A DNA stretch of 64,000 bases from Rhodanobacter sp. FW104-R8 (lineage in GTDB: Bacteria; Pseudomonadota; Gammaproteobacteria; Xanthomonadales; Rhodanobacteraceae). Under the pieces are notes generated by a model. It did no database searches. It was given only the letters and a program-made list of their open reading frames with translations, and was not told where the DNA came from. Below are positions 16,467 to 25,483 of the stretch, one piece after another; the first letter of the stretch is position 1, and each line of letters opens with the position of its first letter. Location: NCBI RefSeq assembly GCF_001617365.1, contig NZ_LVJR01000029.1:1-64000 (forward strand), written 5' to 3'. The position numbers and the translations under genes were made by a program.

Positions 16467-19400
16467 TCAATTCCTGATTTCCCTCCAGGAGATCCGCGAC
16501 GGAACATCGTTGCTCGGTGGATTCACCTGGCTGAGAGCGGCGCTGCCCGTCACGGTCTGGGTGACGATATAGGTTTGCCCGCCGTACGTCACCGTGGTCG
16601 GACTACCCACCGCATCGAGCCGGATGCCAGCGACAGCCGAACCGTCGGAAGCCGTGCCGAACGCTCCGCTCGCATTCGGGAAAAAGCCCCCGGGCAGCGC
16701 TCCACCCGACGACGGGTCGAACGCCATCGTCCAGCCGCTCTGCAGTCCGGGATTGCATTTCGCGGCCGAAATGACCGGCGGGATGGCCGAGCTGACCACG
16801 ACCGCGCCACCCACGATGGCCGGGTTGTAGATGACCTGCTCCTGGGTGTCGGGAAAGTCGAACAGCCAGCCATATTGGGTATTGCCCGTCGTGCAGGTCG
16901 TGCTGCCCTGCCAGCACACCACCTTGCTCGTGCTCAGGGTGCGATAGCCGAGTACCAGACTGGTGCCGCCCGGGCCAGCCGTCGTTGCCACCACGGTCTG
17001 TGCCAGCAGCGCGCTGCGGGCTATCGCCTGGGTACCCGTCAGACTGGCGTATTGCCTCTTCAGGCTTGCTGCCGCGTTCCAAGCCGTCATGTCCCAGTCC
17101 CAGATGCCATAGAAGGTCTGGGTACCGGTCGCATAGACATCCGGACTGGTGGCGGTGAGCGGCGTCTTCTGGCCGGTACCGAACAGCACCATGACCCGGT
17201 TCACGCTGCCTGTCTTGATAGCCGCGATGGTGGTCGCGGTCGTGATGGGCTGGAGCTTGGGCGTGGCGCTTCCGTCCTTGGCCACGAACAGCGGAGTTGC
17301 CGCTGCATTGCCGAATTTCGAAACGCCCCAACTCGTGGCCGTCTTGCTGGTGACATCGAAGCGCCAGACATTTCCCTGCTGGTCGCCGGCATACAGGTAA
17401 TCCGCGATGTGGTCGCCATCAAGGTCCGCCGAAGCGACATAGGCGATGCCGTTCGCGCTGGTGGCCGAGCCCACGCCCGTGTCGAGAAACTGGAACGTGA
17501 CCGCACCGGTGCTTGAGACCAGGCCGATATAGACGCCGGCACTCTTGCCGCTGCCCAGTCCGTTGCCGAAGATGATCGCCCACTGCCCGTTGTGCATCCG
17601 GGTGATGATCGGCGAACCGACGGTTTGCCCGAGATTCGACAGCCCGGTGGTGGCACTGGTCCAGTCGCCGATGACCACCGACGAAGCGGTGCTTTCCGTG
17701 AACTTGGTCGGATCGGTGATATCGAGTGCGTAGATTTCCGAGCCGCCGGTTCCCACGCCACCCACCAGCCACGTGTGCCACGCGTTTCCGTAGAACAGAT
17801 CGCCCGCCGTCGGAGTGGCGTCCACGAAATAGTTGTGCACGTAGGTGGGGTTGGTGAGGCTGACCGTCGCCGCGCTGGAAAGCACCGCCGAAGGCATGAA
17901 TCCGAGAACTTCCTTGCCGTCGTTCTTGGTGGCGTCATAGGTACCGTCGGTCTTGTTGGCGCCCGCTTCGAAACCGTGCAGGAACCCGTCGTTGCTGCCC
18001 ACGTAGACCACGTTCAGGCGCGTCGCGTTGGTGCTGGCGAAGGCGCTGTAGGCCTGGGCACTGCTGCCATTCTCCGGTGGGCTGACCGAGCTCCCGTAGA
18101 GGCCATCGCTGAACACATCAGGATTGGCAGCCGCGACCGGAGCGCCCACCCAGGTCGGGCTGGAGTTGACGATATCGCCCAGCACCGCGGTGCGTGCCCG
18201 CAGCGTGCCGGGAGTCGGGCTAGCCAACTGCTCGACCGTCCGGTCGCCGCGCAGCCAGGCAACACGGTTCGCACCTGAAGCATCGGTGCTGTTCAAGGCT
18301 GTCTGCTGGGCCGTGGTGAGACTGGTCCATTGCAGCGGCAAGGCTGTACTGCCGACGCTGTCCCAGGTTAACAGCGTGCGTGCGGCAGGCCCCTGCACCG
18401 CAACGCTGGTCGTGGGATTGCCTGACGCATCCGTTCCCATCGCCGCGCATGGTCCGCCGGTAAGCACACACCTGGCGTCCCAGTTGGCGGTCGATGCAAC
18501 GCTGAGCTTCCCGCCGATGGTGACCAGCGAATCGGATACGAGCGAACCCCACCAGTTGTCCGACGAATATGACGCCAGGTAGATCTGCGACCCGGTCTTC
18601 ACCTGTCCCGACTGCACCGTGTTCGCGCTCGCACTGCTGTTGGACTGCAGCGGTGACGCCTGGAAACAGGTGATTTCATGGACGTTGTTGCTGCCGCCTG
18701 TACCCGAGGAAAAACCGAAACGGAAGGATGTGGGCAACGGGCCGTTGTCCGTCGTAATCAACCTGTTTGCCAATACCGGCTGAAAAGCGCCGTTATTGTA
18801 GCTGAATGAAAAATTCAACAAGCCCGCCGGAGAAAGCGTCAACTTGTAGGTGATCGGCCATGCATTCTTGGTGGTGTCAGTGGGGGCAGACGGGGTGGAT
18901 CGTACCTTCGTGGCCTCATTGGCAATCAGGGTGCTGTCAGGCAGCACCCGATAGCCGCCAGCGATCGCGTTGTAGTTGTATGGAATTGCCGCATAGGCCG
19001 TCGGACTCTGTATCGTTGTTCCATTGTCGTCTACGTACGTCGTAAAGGTTTTTACATATTGTCCCTTACTGCAAGCAGCGGTGACCTTCGCCTTATTCGG
19101 GCTGCTGTCATTGTAGTAAGCAGGATTCTGCGTTTTGAGCCACGCCCAATTCGTGTTGCCGGCACCCCGCAATCCGATCCGCTCAGGCTGATACTGTCCA
19201 CTAGTACCAAAGGAATTGGTGCCATACGCCTTCGTGCCACCGCTAGCGTTCGAATTGAGGATGCCGGTACTGGTGTTATCGGGTTGATTGAGATAATTGC
19301 CATACTCATCGATACCCAGGCCCAGATAAGCATTGGCCATACCATCGTAGGTGGGATTGACGTTGGAACAACTGTAGCCGAGGCTGCCACCCAGTCCACC

Positions 19401-19835
19401 GGCTACCGTAGGAGCAACCGCGGTACCGTCGGTCAGCATGAATGTGATGCCGTCCGCACCATTTTTTGCAGTGCCTCCGCTGTCGCCACCGTATGTATAG
19501 GTGGTGAACGTGACCTGCATGCCCTGGCTCAACGGAAACGTGAAATTCGAGAGAATCGCGCCGGTCTGGTTACCCAAAGCAGGGGTGAGGCGAAGCGCGC
19601 CGGAACCTGCCGCGTCCACGGGGGCGGTCACCCCTATATTTGCGCAGCCCGGTATGACCCCCGTGCTTTTAGCCGCTGTACCCGCCGTGAGGCAGGCATC
19701 ATTCAACGCAAGCCAACTCAACGTGCTCGTGGCACCCGAGAAATTGTCCTTGTAGGTGGTGGTCTGTGCCGTGGCCGCACAGCTGAACAGCAGGCCTGCG
19801 AACAGGGATACCAGCTTGGTGAGTTTGATGGACAT
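16467..19835 (-). CDS. pilY1: PilY1-type pilus tip adhesin with lectin-like N-terminus
   Basis: A secreted type IV pilus biogenesis factor of 1122 residues. The start ATG at 19835 is preceded by GGGAAAGG, and the signal peptide is MSIKLTKLVSLFAGLLFSCA with cleavage near AQ/TTT. Residues about 25-250 resemble an L-type lectin-like fold (DNFSGATSTLSW, then GADGITFMLTDGT). The C-terminal half is the PilY1 beta-propeller, with GSNDGFLHGFEA, YALDITDP and the calcium-binding loop DLDGDHIAD at 804-812. In the family, PilY1 primes pilus assembly with the minor pilins, opposes PilT retraction and binds surfaces. The lectin-like part would be the variable adhesive domain. It follows pilX after 187 bp in which no site was recognised. 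Confidence 0.92.
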   Translation of the reverse strand: MSIKLTKLVSLFAGLLFSCAATAQTTTYKDNFSGATSTLSWLALNDACLTAGTAAKSTGVIPGCANIGVTAPVDAAGSGALRLTPALGNQTGAILSNFTFPLSQGMQVTFTTYTYGGDSGGTAKNGADGITFMLTDGTAVAPTVAGGLGGSLGYSCSNVNPTYDGMANAYLGLGIDEYGNYLNQPDNTSTGILNSNASGGTKAYGTNSFGTSGQYQPERIGLRGAGNTNWAWLKTQNPAYYNDSSPNKAKVTAACSKGQYVKTFTTYVDDNGTTIQSPTAYAAIPYNYNAIAGGYRVLPDSTLIANEATKVRSTPSAPTDTTKNAWPITYKLTLSPAGLLNFSFSYNNGAFQPVLANRLITTDNGPLPTSFRFGFSSGTGGSNNVHEITCFQASPLQSNSSASANTVQSGQVKTGSQIYLASYSSDNWWGSLVSDSLVTIGGKLSVASTANWDARCVLTGGPCAAMGTDASGNPTTSVAVQGPAARTLLTWDSVGSTALPLQWTSLTTAQQTALNSTDASGANRVAWLRGDRTVEQLASPTPGTLRARTAVLGDIVNSSPTWVGAPVAAANPDVFSDGLYGSSVSPPENGSSAQAYSAFASTNATRLNVVYVGSNDGFLHGFEAGANKTDGTYDATKNDGKEVLGFMPSAVLSSAATVSLTNPTYVHNYFVDATPTAGDLFYGNAWHTWLVGGVGTGGSEIYALDITDPTKFTESTASSVVIGDWTSATTGLSNLGQTVGSPIITRMHNGQWAIIFGNGLGSGKSAGVYIGLVSSTGAVTFQFLDTGVGSATSANGIAYVASADLDGDHIADYLYAGDQQGNVWRFDVTSKTATSWGVSKFGNAAATPLFVAKDGSATPKLQPITTATTIAAIKTGSVNRVMVLFGTGQKTPLTATSPDVYATGTQTFYGIWDWDMTAWNAAASLKRQYASLTGTQAIARSALLAQTVVATTAGPGGTSLVLGYRTLSTSKVVCWQGSTTCTTGNTQYGWLFDFPDTQEQVIYNPAIVGGAVVVSSAIPPVISAAKCNPGLQSGWTMAFDPSSGGALPGGFFPNASGAFGTASDGSAVAGIRLDAVGSPTTVTYGGQTYIVTQTVTGSAALSQVNPPSNDVPSRISWREIRN

Positions 19836-20022
19836 GGCCTTTCCCGTTGTCTCTAGACTGGCGCCGATCAATGTTCGGCTATGTGACGACCTTGATGCTG
19901 GTGGATGCCGGTGGATCACTGGAGCCTCGGCACCCCTGTTCACAACTGACTAAGCCACATACGAGGGCATCGCAAGCCCCTGGCACGTGTCGAATGACGT
20001 CAGGCAAGCGCACACCACGGCG

Positions 20023-20730
20023 TCATCGCCTGAACATGGTCTGGAATGTCACGGTTGCCCGATCCGTCCCGGCTGTCGTCGGGCCGCTGCTGACGGTGAT
20101 GCGATAGTAATCGGCGGTATTCGACAACCCGCATGGGGCATAACCGGAGCAGCCCGAAAGCTGCTGGACGGTGGGCGTCGGTGCGTTGAAATTCCCCATG
20201 TACTCGATGACGTACTTCGGCTGACCGGCAGCCAGGCCGCCTCCACTGTTTGCATTGAATGACCCGACAGGCACGGAAACGATGTCAGCGGGCGGGAGGG
20301 TTGTGTCCGTCAGTGGGTTGGCCAGGCACACGGTTCCGCTGCCCGGCGAGCAGTTGCGAATGGTCGCCGGCAGGGTGGCCGTCGTCACCGGCGTCGGCAC
20401 GCCCTGCACCGTGATCTGGGCTTGTCGCAGCGCCGCTTCGCCCACCTGGAAGGCGATTTGCCGGTCGCTGAAATTGGAAGTCATTTTCTGCTGCATGATG
20501 GTGCCGCGAACCGCCGCCAGCCCGACCAGGGTGAGCACCACCAGCAGGATCAACGCCACCACCAGCGCCACGCCGCGCTGGCCGGCGCGGGGTGACGACA
20601 GGCCATGTCGACCTTGTGCGAACAACGGCTGCACCCTTGCCGGATGGGCGGCACCGGAAGTCACGCCCGCCGCGATATCGAAGCAGCGTCGAAACGGTTT
20701 CGACGGAAGGGATGCGAGAGCGTGGCTCAT
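20023..20730 (-). CDS. pilX: minor pilin PilX
   Basis: A 235-residue minor pilin with GQRG/VALVVALILLVVLTLVGL. As usual for PilX the Glu at mature position 5 is absent. It contains the family run QQKMTSNFSDRQIAFQVGEA after the helix. The start at 20730 is coupled to pilW (TGAGATG), which leaves an unusually long leader of about 52 residues before the cleavage site. An in-frame GTG inside the leader could be the real start. It works with PilV, PilW, FimT/FimU and PilY1 in pilus initiation. Confidence 0.87.
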   Translation of the reverse strand: MSHALASLPSKPFRRCFDIAAGVTSGAAHPARVQPLFAQGRHGLSSPRAGQRGVALVVALILLVVLTLVGLAAVRGTIMQQKMTSNFSDRQIAFQVGEAALRQAQITVQGVPTPVTTATLPATIRNCSPGSGTVCLANPLTDTTLPPADIVSVPVGSFNANSGGGLAAGQPKYVIEYMGNFNAPTPTVQQLSGCSGYAPCGLSNTADYYRITVSSGPTTAGTDRATVTFQTMFRR

Positions 20731-20731
20731 C

Positions 20732-21754
20732 TCAGTTCACCCGGTTGCGCGCGGTGGTGGTGGCGGTAAATATGCGTGTGATCGGCTTGGCGTCGGTGCC
20801 GGCGTTCTGGTTGGTACTTTGCAGCGTCAACTGGACCTGCACCGCAGTCACCGCCCCCCAGTTAGTGATCGTGCTTGCCGCCCCGAAACTGGCATTGCCC
20901 GACTGCAGATATTTGATGCTCATATCGGTGACATTGCGCACCATCTCATCGGCGGTCGTGGCGATGGATCCGGCATTGTTGACCAATCTCACGCGATATA
21001 GCGAAAGGCCGCCAGCCACCCCCGGTGTATTGCCGATATACCAGTCCACGGCGGTCAACTTGGCGATCAGCGCGTTGGCCCCGAAGGTGTAGGGAGTGCC
21101 GGTGGCGCCCAGGATCTTGGAGGAGTTGCCGGGCGTGCCGGCAGGGGCGTCGTACCCGACAGTCTTGGCCGTGCTGCTGTAGCTGCTGGACTGGAACACC
21201 GCCGCATTCCCGGGATCGCACACGATCATCACATCACCCGACAGCAGGTCCGGGCTGGTTTCGTTGAGCGTGAACAGGGTCGTCGTATGGTTGTCGGAGA
21301 GCACGCTCAGGCCGGAATTGGTGGCACCGATGAGCTCCAGCGAATCGCCAGTCGCGCGCTGCCCAGCGCCTGTCCCGGAAGGCGCCGCCGGATCGGCCTG
21401 GGCACTGCCGTAACCTTTCATGGCATTGTTCCAGTTGGCCCACCAGGCGGTGCCCTTGTTCGCGAGGACGTTCGCGATGTCTCCGCCACTATCGCAACCG
21501 ATGAGTCCGGCGTTCCGGATGTCCTGCGCCATCATCTCGAACGCGGTGCGCGAGCCATCCTGTACCTCGCCCAGCGCCTGATTGGTGCGATAGGACTGCT
21601 GGTTCGCCAGGAACACGCTGACCACGCCGCCGATGACGATCAGGCCCAGCAACATGGCGATCATCAGTTCGATCAGGCTGAAGCCGACCGATGGCTTTGC
21701 CGACCGGAGCTCGCGCCGGATCAGGCCGCGATGAGTGGTGCAACACTTGCTCAT
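20732..21754 (-). CDS. pilW: minor pilin PilW
   Basis: PilW-family prepilin of 340 residues, starting MSKCCTTHRG with its ATG overlapping the pilV stop (ATGA). The cleavage region is KPSVG/FSLIELMIAMLLGLIVIG. The following YRTNQALGEVQDGSRTAFEM and MAQDIRNAGLIGCD match PilW. The C-terminal part is beta-rich and ends in FTATTTARNRVN. It is a component of the tip/priming complex. One base separates it from pilX. Confidence 0.92.
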   Translation of the reverse strand: MSKCCTTHRGLIRRELRSAKPSVGFSLIELMIAMLLGLIVIGGVVSVFLANQQSYRTNQALGEVQDGSRTAFEMMAQDIRNAGLIGCDSGGDIANVLANKGTAWWANWNNAMKGYGSAQADPAAPSGTGAGQRATGDSLELIGATNSGLSVLSDNHTTTLFTLNETSPDLLSGDVMIVCDPGNAAVFQSSSYSSTAKTVGYDAPAGTPGNSSKILGATGTPYTFGANALIAKLTAVDWYIGNTPGVAGGLSLYRVRLVNNAGSIATTADEMVRNVTDMSIKYLQSGNASFGAASTITNWGAVTAVQVQLTLQSTNQNAGTDAKPITRIFTATTTARNRVN

Positions 21755-22266
21755 AGCATGGCCCTGGTGGTGACTGCCTGGGCACTGGTACCACCCGCCC
21801 CGCCCCGGCTGTCGTCGAAGGTGATGGTGATGGTGCAATCGCCGGAGCTGCTGCAGTTGATCGCACCGATGGTGTTGGCCGTCTTGCCGAGGTCGGCACC
21901 GAGCTGGTTGCACCACTGGATGAGCTGCGCATTGGACAACGAGGCGGTCGTCGCCACCGCCGGACAGGCACTGGCCTTCGTGGCGGTCGTGTTGTAGGCG
22001 CCACCCCTGGCACTGGCGGCGTCTGCCCGCATCGCGTCCAGAATCGAATAGCTGTCGATCGTTGCCATGCTACGCGCCATCGCGCTGTTGTTGGTGGACA
22101 GCGACAGCGCCTGCAACGCCGCGATGCCGAGGAAGGCGATGGAAAGCACCAGCACGGCCACCAGCACCTCGATCAGGCCGACACCGGACTGGCCGGCATG
22201 CAGGCGCGCGGCCCGCTGCCCGACCACATGCACGGGGCGCATGGCCGGAGTGGGGCGATTCGTCAT
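21751..22266 (-). CDS. pilV: minor pilin PilV
   Basis: PilV-family prepilin of 171 residues. The start at 22266 (MTNRPTPAMRP) overlaps the fimT stop as ATGA. The cleavage context is AGQSG/VGLIEVLVAVLVLSIAFLG, followed by the typical GIAALQALSLSTNNSAMARS and DAMRAD. It ends in a beta segment with paired Cys (CSSSGDC). It acts with the other minor pilins of this operon. Confidence 0.92.
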   Translation of the reverse strand: MTNRPTPAMRPVHVVGQRAARLHAGQSGVGLIEVLVAVLVLSIAFLGIAALQALSLSTNNSAMARSMATIDSYSILDAMRADAASARGGAYNTTATKASACPAVATTASLSNAQLIQWCNQLGADLGKTANTIGAINCSSSGDCTITITFDDSRGGAGGTSAQAVTTRAML

Positions 22267-22886
22267 GGGCAGGCTCCCGATTTGGTGGTGGTCACGAGAA
22301 TCGACCCGGTCGTCATCGTGATCACGCGATGGTTGTCGCTGCTCATCTGGCCGGTGCAGATGTCCGCGACCGTGCCGGTGTAGGGGCTGGTGGTGCCCAC
22401 GGCCTGCCCCAGCCCCTGTCCGCCGAAACGGATCGCCACCACATCGCCCGACAACTGCACGGTCGTGTCGATGCCGGTCGTGCCGGCCAGCACCGGGTTG
22501 GCGCCGGCACCGGCCATCGCGTAGACCGCGCCGGTCTGGGTGCTGCACGCCGCGCCAAGGGCGTCGGCGCTGTTGACGCTGGCCGAGTTGCTGCACAGCT
22601 GCGTGTTCGCATTGCGCTTGATGGCTTCCATCCGCGCCACGTTGATCGCGTTGACCACGTCGTTGGCGGTGGTGGTGAGCTTGTTGGAAAGGGTCAGCGA
22701 CCTGAAGCTCGGCACGGCGATCACCAGCAGCATGACCGCGATGGCGAGGGTGATCATCAGCTCGACCAGGGTGAAGCCGTACTGGCATCGCCGTGCCGCT
22801 CCGCGCCACGGCGGGCCATCACCGGCCATACCCGACTTCCGCAACCCGACCAGCGAAGCACCTCGCTGACGCGACAAGACCCGCAT
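22263..22886 (-). CDS. fimT: GspH/FimT-type minor pseudopilin
   Basis: A 207-residue FimT/FimU (GspH-domain) prepilin, first gene of the pilus operon. The ATG at 22886 has AGGGAGAA just upstream. The cleavage site is QYG/FTLVELMITLAIAVMLLV, then FRSLTLSNKLTTTANDVVNA and RMEAIKRN, typical of GspH domains. The leader of about 37 residues is long; an internal Met at residue 20 is an alternative start. Upstream lie an 11-bp direct repeat and a CRP-like palindrome. Confidence 0.9.
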   Translation of the reverse strand: MRVLSRQRGASLVGLRKSGMAGDGPPWRGAARRCQYGFTLVELMITLAIAVMLLVIAVPSFRSLTLSNKLTTTANDVVNAINVARMEAIKRNANTQLCSNSASVNSADALGAACSTQTGAVYAMAGAGANPVLAGTTGIDTTVQLSGDVVAIRFGGQGLGQAVGTTSPYTGTVADICTGQMSSDNHRVITMTTGSILVTTTKSGACP

Positions 22887-22951
22887 GGCATTCTCCCTGA
22901 TACCCCTGCGGTCACTCTGTACCGAGGCGCCCGGTTCCGGCCAGCCTGCAG

Positions 22952-22983
22952 CCGACGAGCGGTAGCAATTGCCCGACGAGCGG
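22952..22983. promoter_or_regulatory. 11-bp direct repeat upstream of fimT
   Basis: CCGACGAGCGG occurs at 22952-22962 and again at 22973-22983, spaced 21 bp start to start, about two helical turns. The palindrome GCAATTGC lies between the two copies. Same-face spacing in a promoter region suggests a pair of binding sites, but no regulator can be named. Confidence 0.45.
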
Positions 22984-23001
22984 CCGGCGGGGCGCCGGAA
23001 G

Positions 23002-23017
23002 GGTGATCGGGATCACA
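23002..23017. promoter_or_regulatory. candidate CRP/Clp binding site
   Basis: GGTGATCGGGATCACA fits the CRP-family consensus TGTGA-N6-TCACA with one mismatch and has a fully symmetric core GTGATC/GATCAC. It lies about 115 bp upstream of the fimT start and after the stop of the TPR-GGDEF gene. In Xanthomonadales the CRP homologue Clp responds to c-di-GMP, so the context suits pilus control. Confidence 0.5.
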
Positions 23018-23055
23018 GGCGGCCGTGCGGCGCGGCCGCCGGTCAAGGCAGCTCG

Positions 23056-24954
23056 CTAGGGCGCCGCCTCGACCCGGTTCCTGCCGTTGTCCTTGGCGTG
23101 ATACAGCGCCGCGTCGGCGCGCCGCACCAGGGAGGCCATCCCCGATTCGGCCGGCCGCAGCTGGGCGACACCCAGACTGATCGAGAGCTGCAGCTCGATG
23201 CCGGCAACCGTCGGCCTCGCGGCGGCCACGGCAGTGCGCAGGCGTTCGGCTACCTGCAGGCCGCCCTCGAGATCGGTATCGGGCAGCACGACCAGGAACT
23301 CCTCGCCGCCCAGGCGGCCGAGCCGGTCGAACTGGCGCAGTGCGCCCTGGCAGGCCTGGACGATCTGCTCCAGCACCTGGTCGCCGATCTGGTGGCCATG
23401 GCTGTCGTTGACCTGCTTGAAGTGGTCGATGTCGAACATGACCACGGTCAGCTCGTGATGCTTGCGGCGGGCCTCGTCCATGGCCATGTGCAGCGTATGC
23501 TCGATGTGGCGGCGGTTGGAGATGCCGGTCAGCGCATCGGTGAGCGCCAGCCGGTGCAGGCTGCGGCTCCGGCGCAATTGCCGCCACGCCAGCCAGAACA
23601 TCAGCAGCAGCAGAGAGCCGGCGAGCAGGATGGCCAGGCTCTGCCAGCCGCGGATGCGCTCCAGCGCGGCCAGCTGCTGCTCCTTGAGCGCCTTGTCGGC
23701 GGCAAGCTTGCGGTTCTCCAGTTCACGCCGCTCGGTGTCGAACTGGTAGCCCATCAGCGTGGTGATCTGGGTCTTGGCCATCCGCGCCAGTGCGGCATCG
23801 GCCTGCATCTTGAGCTTCAGGTCGGCCAGCGCTGCCGCGGGGTTGCCCAGCGCCTCCTGGTTCCTCGAACGCGCCTCGTACAGCTCGGCCAGGTAACGCA
23901 TGTTGTCGCCCTGCCTCACGTTGGTCTCGGCGACGTCGAACTCGCGCGCGGCCAGTTCGTGCTGGCCGAGACCCGCGTGGGCCTTGGCCGACTGCAGGGC
24001 CAGCATGCCGGTGCTGGACTTGTCCGAAACGACCTGGAACTCGTTGCCGGCAAGCGCCAGCTGCTGCAGCGCCTCGGTGTACTGGTGCCGGGCATTGCTG
24101 CTCTCCGCCAACGCCAGCAGCGCGGATCCCACGCTTTGCCGCGAGCCGGTCGCGCGCGCGATCGCCAGGGCCTGCTGCAGCGGCGCCACGGCAGCCGCGG
24201 CATCGCCCCGCTCGATCGCCAGGAACCCCGTCTGCATGTCTACCGCCATCTCCTCCTGCCTGTCCTGCTTGCGCCGCGCAAAGACCATCGACTGCTGCAG
24301 ATAGTCGGCGGCCTTGTCGTACTCCCCCAGTCGGCGATAGATGGTGGCGATGCTGATGAGGTTGAATTGCGCGGCCGTCGTATTGCCCACGGCTTCATAG
24401 AGGCGCTGCGCCTCCAGGAAATCGAACAGCGCCTTGGCCTGCTCGCCGAGCAGCGACAGGGCGCTGCCGCGCCAGGTCAGCCCGTCGGCGACCAGGCGAT
24501 TGTTCTCCAGGCGTCGGGCAATCCGGATGCCGGCCTCGTAGGCCGGCAGCGCGTCGCGCTCCGTGGTGACCCGGCCCTGGTAAAGGCCGCGGCATATCTG
24601 GAAGTTGGCCTCCACCTCCGGGTCGCCCGCCTGGTGGGCCTGCTCGATGCCGCGGCCGGCGTAGGCGTAACCGCCATTCGCGTCGTTGTCGAATGCCAGG
24701 AAGCAGTAGATGTAGTCGTACCGGCGCTGCCGGTAGGCGTCGTCCGGCGGCAACAGGGCGCGCAGGCGCCCGAGGGTCTGCTCGACCGCTCCCCGGGTGT
24801 TGAGGATCACCTCACCGTTGTCCAGCCGCCGCATGAGCTGGTCGAATGCCGCCGTATCGCGTACCGATGCCTGCGTTGCCGGTCCCGCATGCACGCAGCA
24901 CGTCGCCGTCAGCAGCAACAGCAAACCCGGCAAAGTTCGAAATAGTCCGGACAA
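23056..24954 (-). CDS. TPR-domain membrane diguanylate cyclase
   Basis: A 632-residue protein with an N-terminal signal sequence (TLPGLLLLLTATCCVHA), a helical TPR-like sensor region (about 30-420) and one transmembrane segment (WQSLAILLAGSLLLLMFWLA, about 433-453). The C-terminal GGDEF domain carries GGEEF at 549-553. An I-site RQFD sits five residues before it, so cyclase activity with product inhibition is expected. The TPR part should face the periplasm and the cyclase the cytoplasm. The start appears to be TTG at 24954, since no ATG or GTG precedes the signal sequence. Same strand as the pilus operon and directly upstream of its control region. Confidence 0.88.
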   Translation of the reverse strand: MSGLFRTLPGLLLLLTATCCVHAGPATQASVRDTAAFDQLMRRLDNGEVILNTRGAVEQTLGRLRALLPPDDAYRQRRYDYIYCFLAFDNDANGGYAYAGRGIEQAHQAGDPEVEANFQICRGLYQGRVTTERDALPAYEAGIRIARRLENNRLVADGLTWRGSALSLLGEQAKALFDFLEAQRLYEAVGNTTAAQFNLISIATIYRRLGEYDKAADYLQQSMVFARRKQDRQEEMAVDMQTGFLAIERGDAAAAVAPLQQALAIARATGSRQSVGSALLALAESSNARHQYTEALQQLALAGNEFQVVSDKSSTGMLALQSAKAHAGLGQHELAAREFDVAETNVRQGDNMRYLAELYEARSRNQEALGNPAAALADLKLKMQADAALARMAKTQITTLMGYQFDTERRELENRKLAADKALKEQQLAALERIRGWQSLAILLAGSLLLLMFWLAWRQLRRSRSLHRLALTDALTGISNRRHIEHTLHMAMDEARRKHHELTVVMFDIDHFKQVNDSHGHQIGDQVLEQIVQACQGALRQFDRLGRLGGEEFLVVLPDTDLEGGLQVAERLRTAVAAARPTVAGIELQLSISLGVAQLRPAESGMASLVRRADAALYHAKDNGRNRVEAAP

Positions 24955-25147
24955 TACGCCCCCAAGAAAGTCGATTCAGACTCTCCCTGTCCGGACAGCG
25001 CGGGCCGTCGACTCGTTGTCGGCCGCGCTCCGGAAAACCTGAGTATGCGTGACCTGCCCGCCGGGACCGCGGCCCGACAGCAGCCTGACGCACGGCCGGC
25101 ACCACCGATCCATGGCCGGCAGACGCCGCCGGCGCCGCAATCGTCGC

Positions 25148-25176
25148 TTGCACCATCGCGGCTCGGCCCGTAATAT
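25148..25176 (+). promoter_or_regulatory. sigma-70 promoter of tRNA-Thr
   Basis: A -35 TTGCAC (25148-25153) and a -10 TAATAT (25171-25176) are separated by 17 bp, ending 12 bases before the tRNA-Thr 5' end. The rest of 24955-25147 shows no gene. Confidence 0.7.
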
Positions 25177-25188
25177 TCTCGGCTCTTT

Positions 25189-25264
25189 GCCGGAATAGCT
25201 CAGTTGGTAGAGCGGCGCATTCGTAATGCGTAGGTCGTAGGTTCGATTCCTATTTCCGGCACCA
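25189..25264 (+). tRNA. tRNA-Thr (anticodon CGT)
   Basis: A full 76-base cloverleaf: acceptor GCCGGAA/TTCCGGC, D arm with AGCTCAGTTGGTAGAGC, anticodon arm GCGCATTCGTAATGCGT with anticodon CGT, T arm GTAGG/CCTAT around TTCGATT, and encoded CCA at 25262-25264. It closely resembles tRNA-Thr(CGU) of other gammaproteobacteria. Confidence 0.97.
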
Positions 25265-25276
25265 GTCCTTGCACGA

Positions 25277-25313
25277 CCAAGGCCCCGGGAAACCGCGCTT
25301 CCCGGGGCCTTGG
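25277..25313 (+). terminator. terminator of tRNA-Thr
   Basis: A perfect 15-bp stem CCAAGGCCCCGGGAA (25277-25291) / TTCCCGGGGCCTTGG (25299-25313) lies 12 bases after the tRNA. Only TTG follows rather than a long T-run. The remaining sequence up to the ispH stop (25314-25483) contains nothing recognised. Confidence 0.75.
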
Positions 25314-25483
25314 TTGCATCTGATGGCACGCGGCATTGCAGGCGTCCGTCCCCCGGTTCCCGACGTCTTTCGCAGCCCTACGCCCGAAGAATGCTCCCTC
25401 GGCACGGCAACGGGCAAGTACGCCGCGCATGTGGACCCGCGGCAGCGCCATCGTTGCGCCGCCGGGGACTCGCCGCTACGGGA

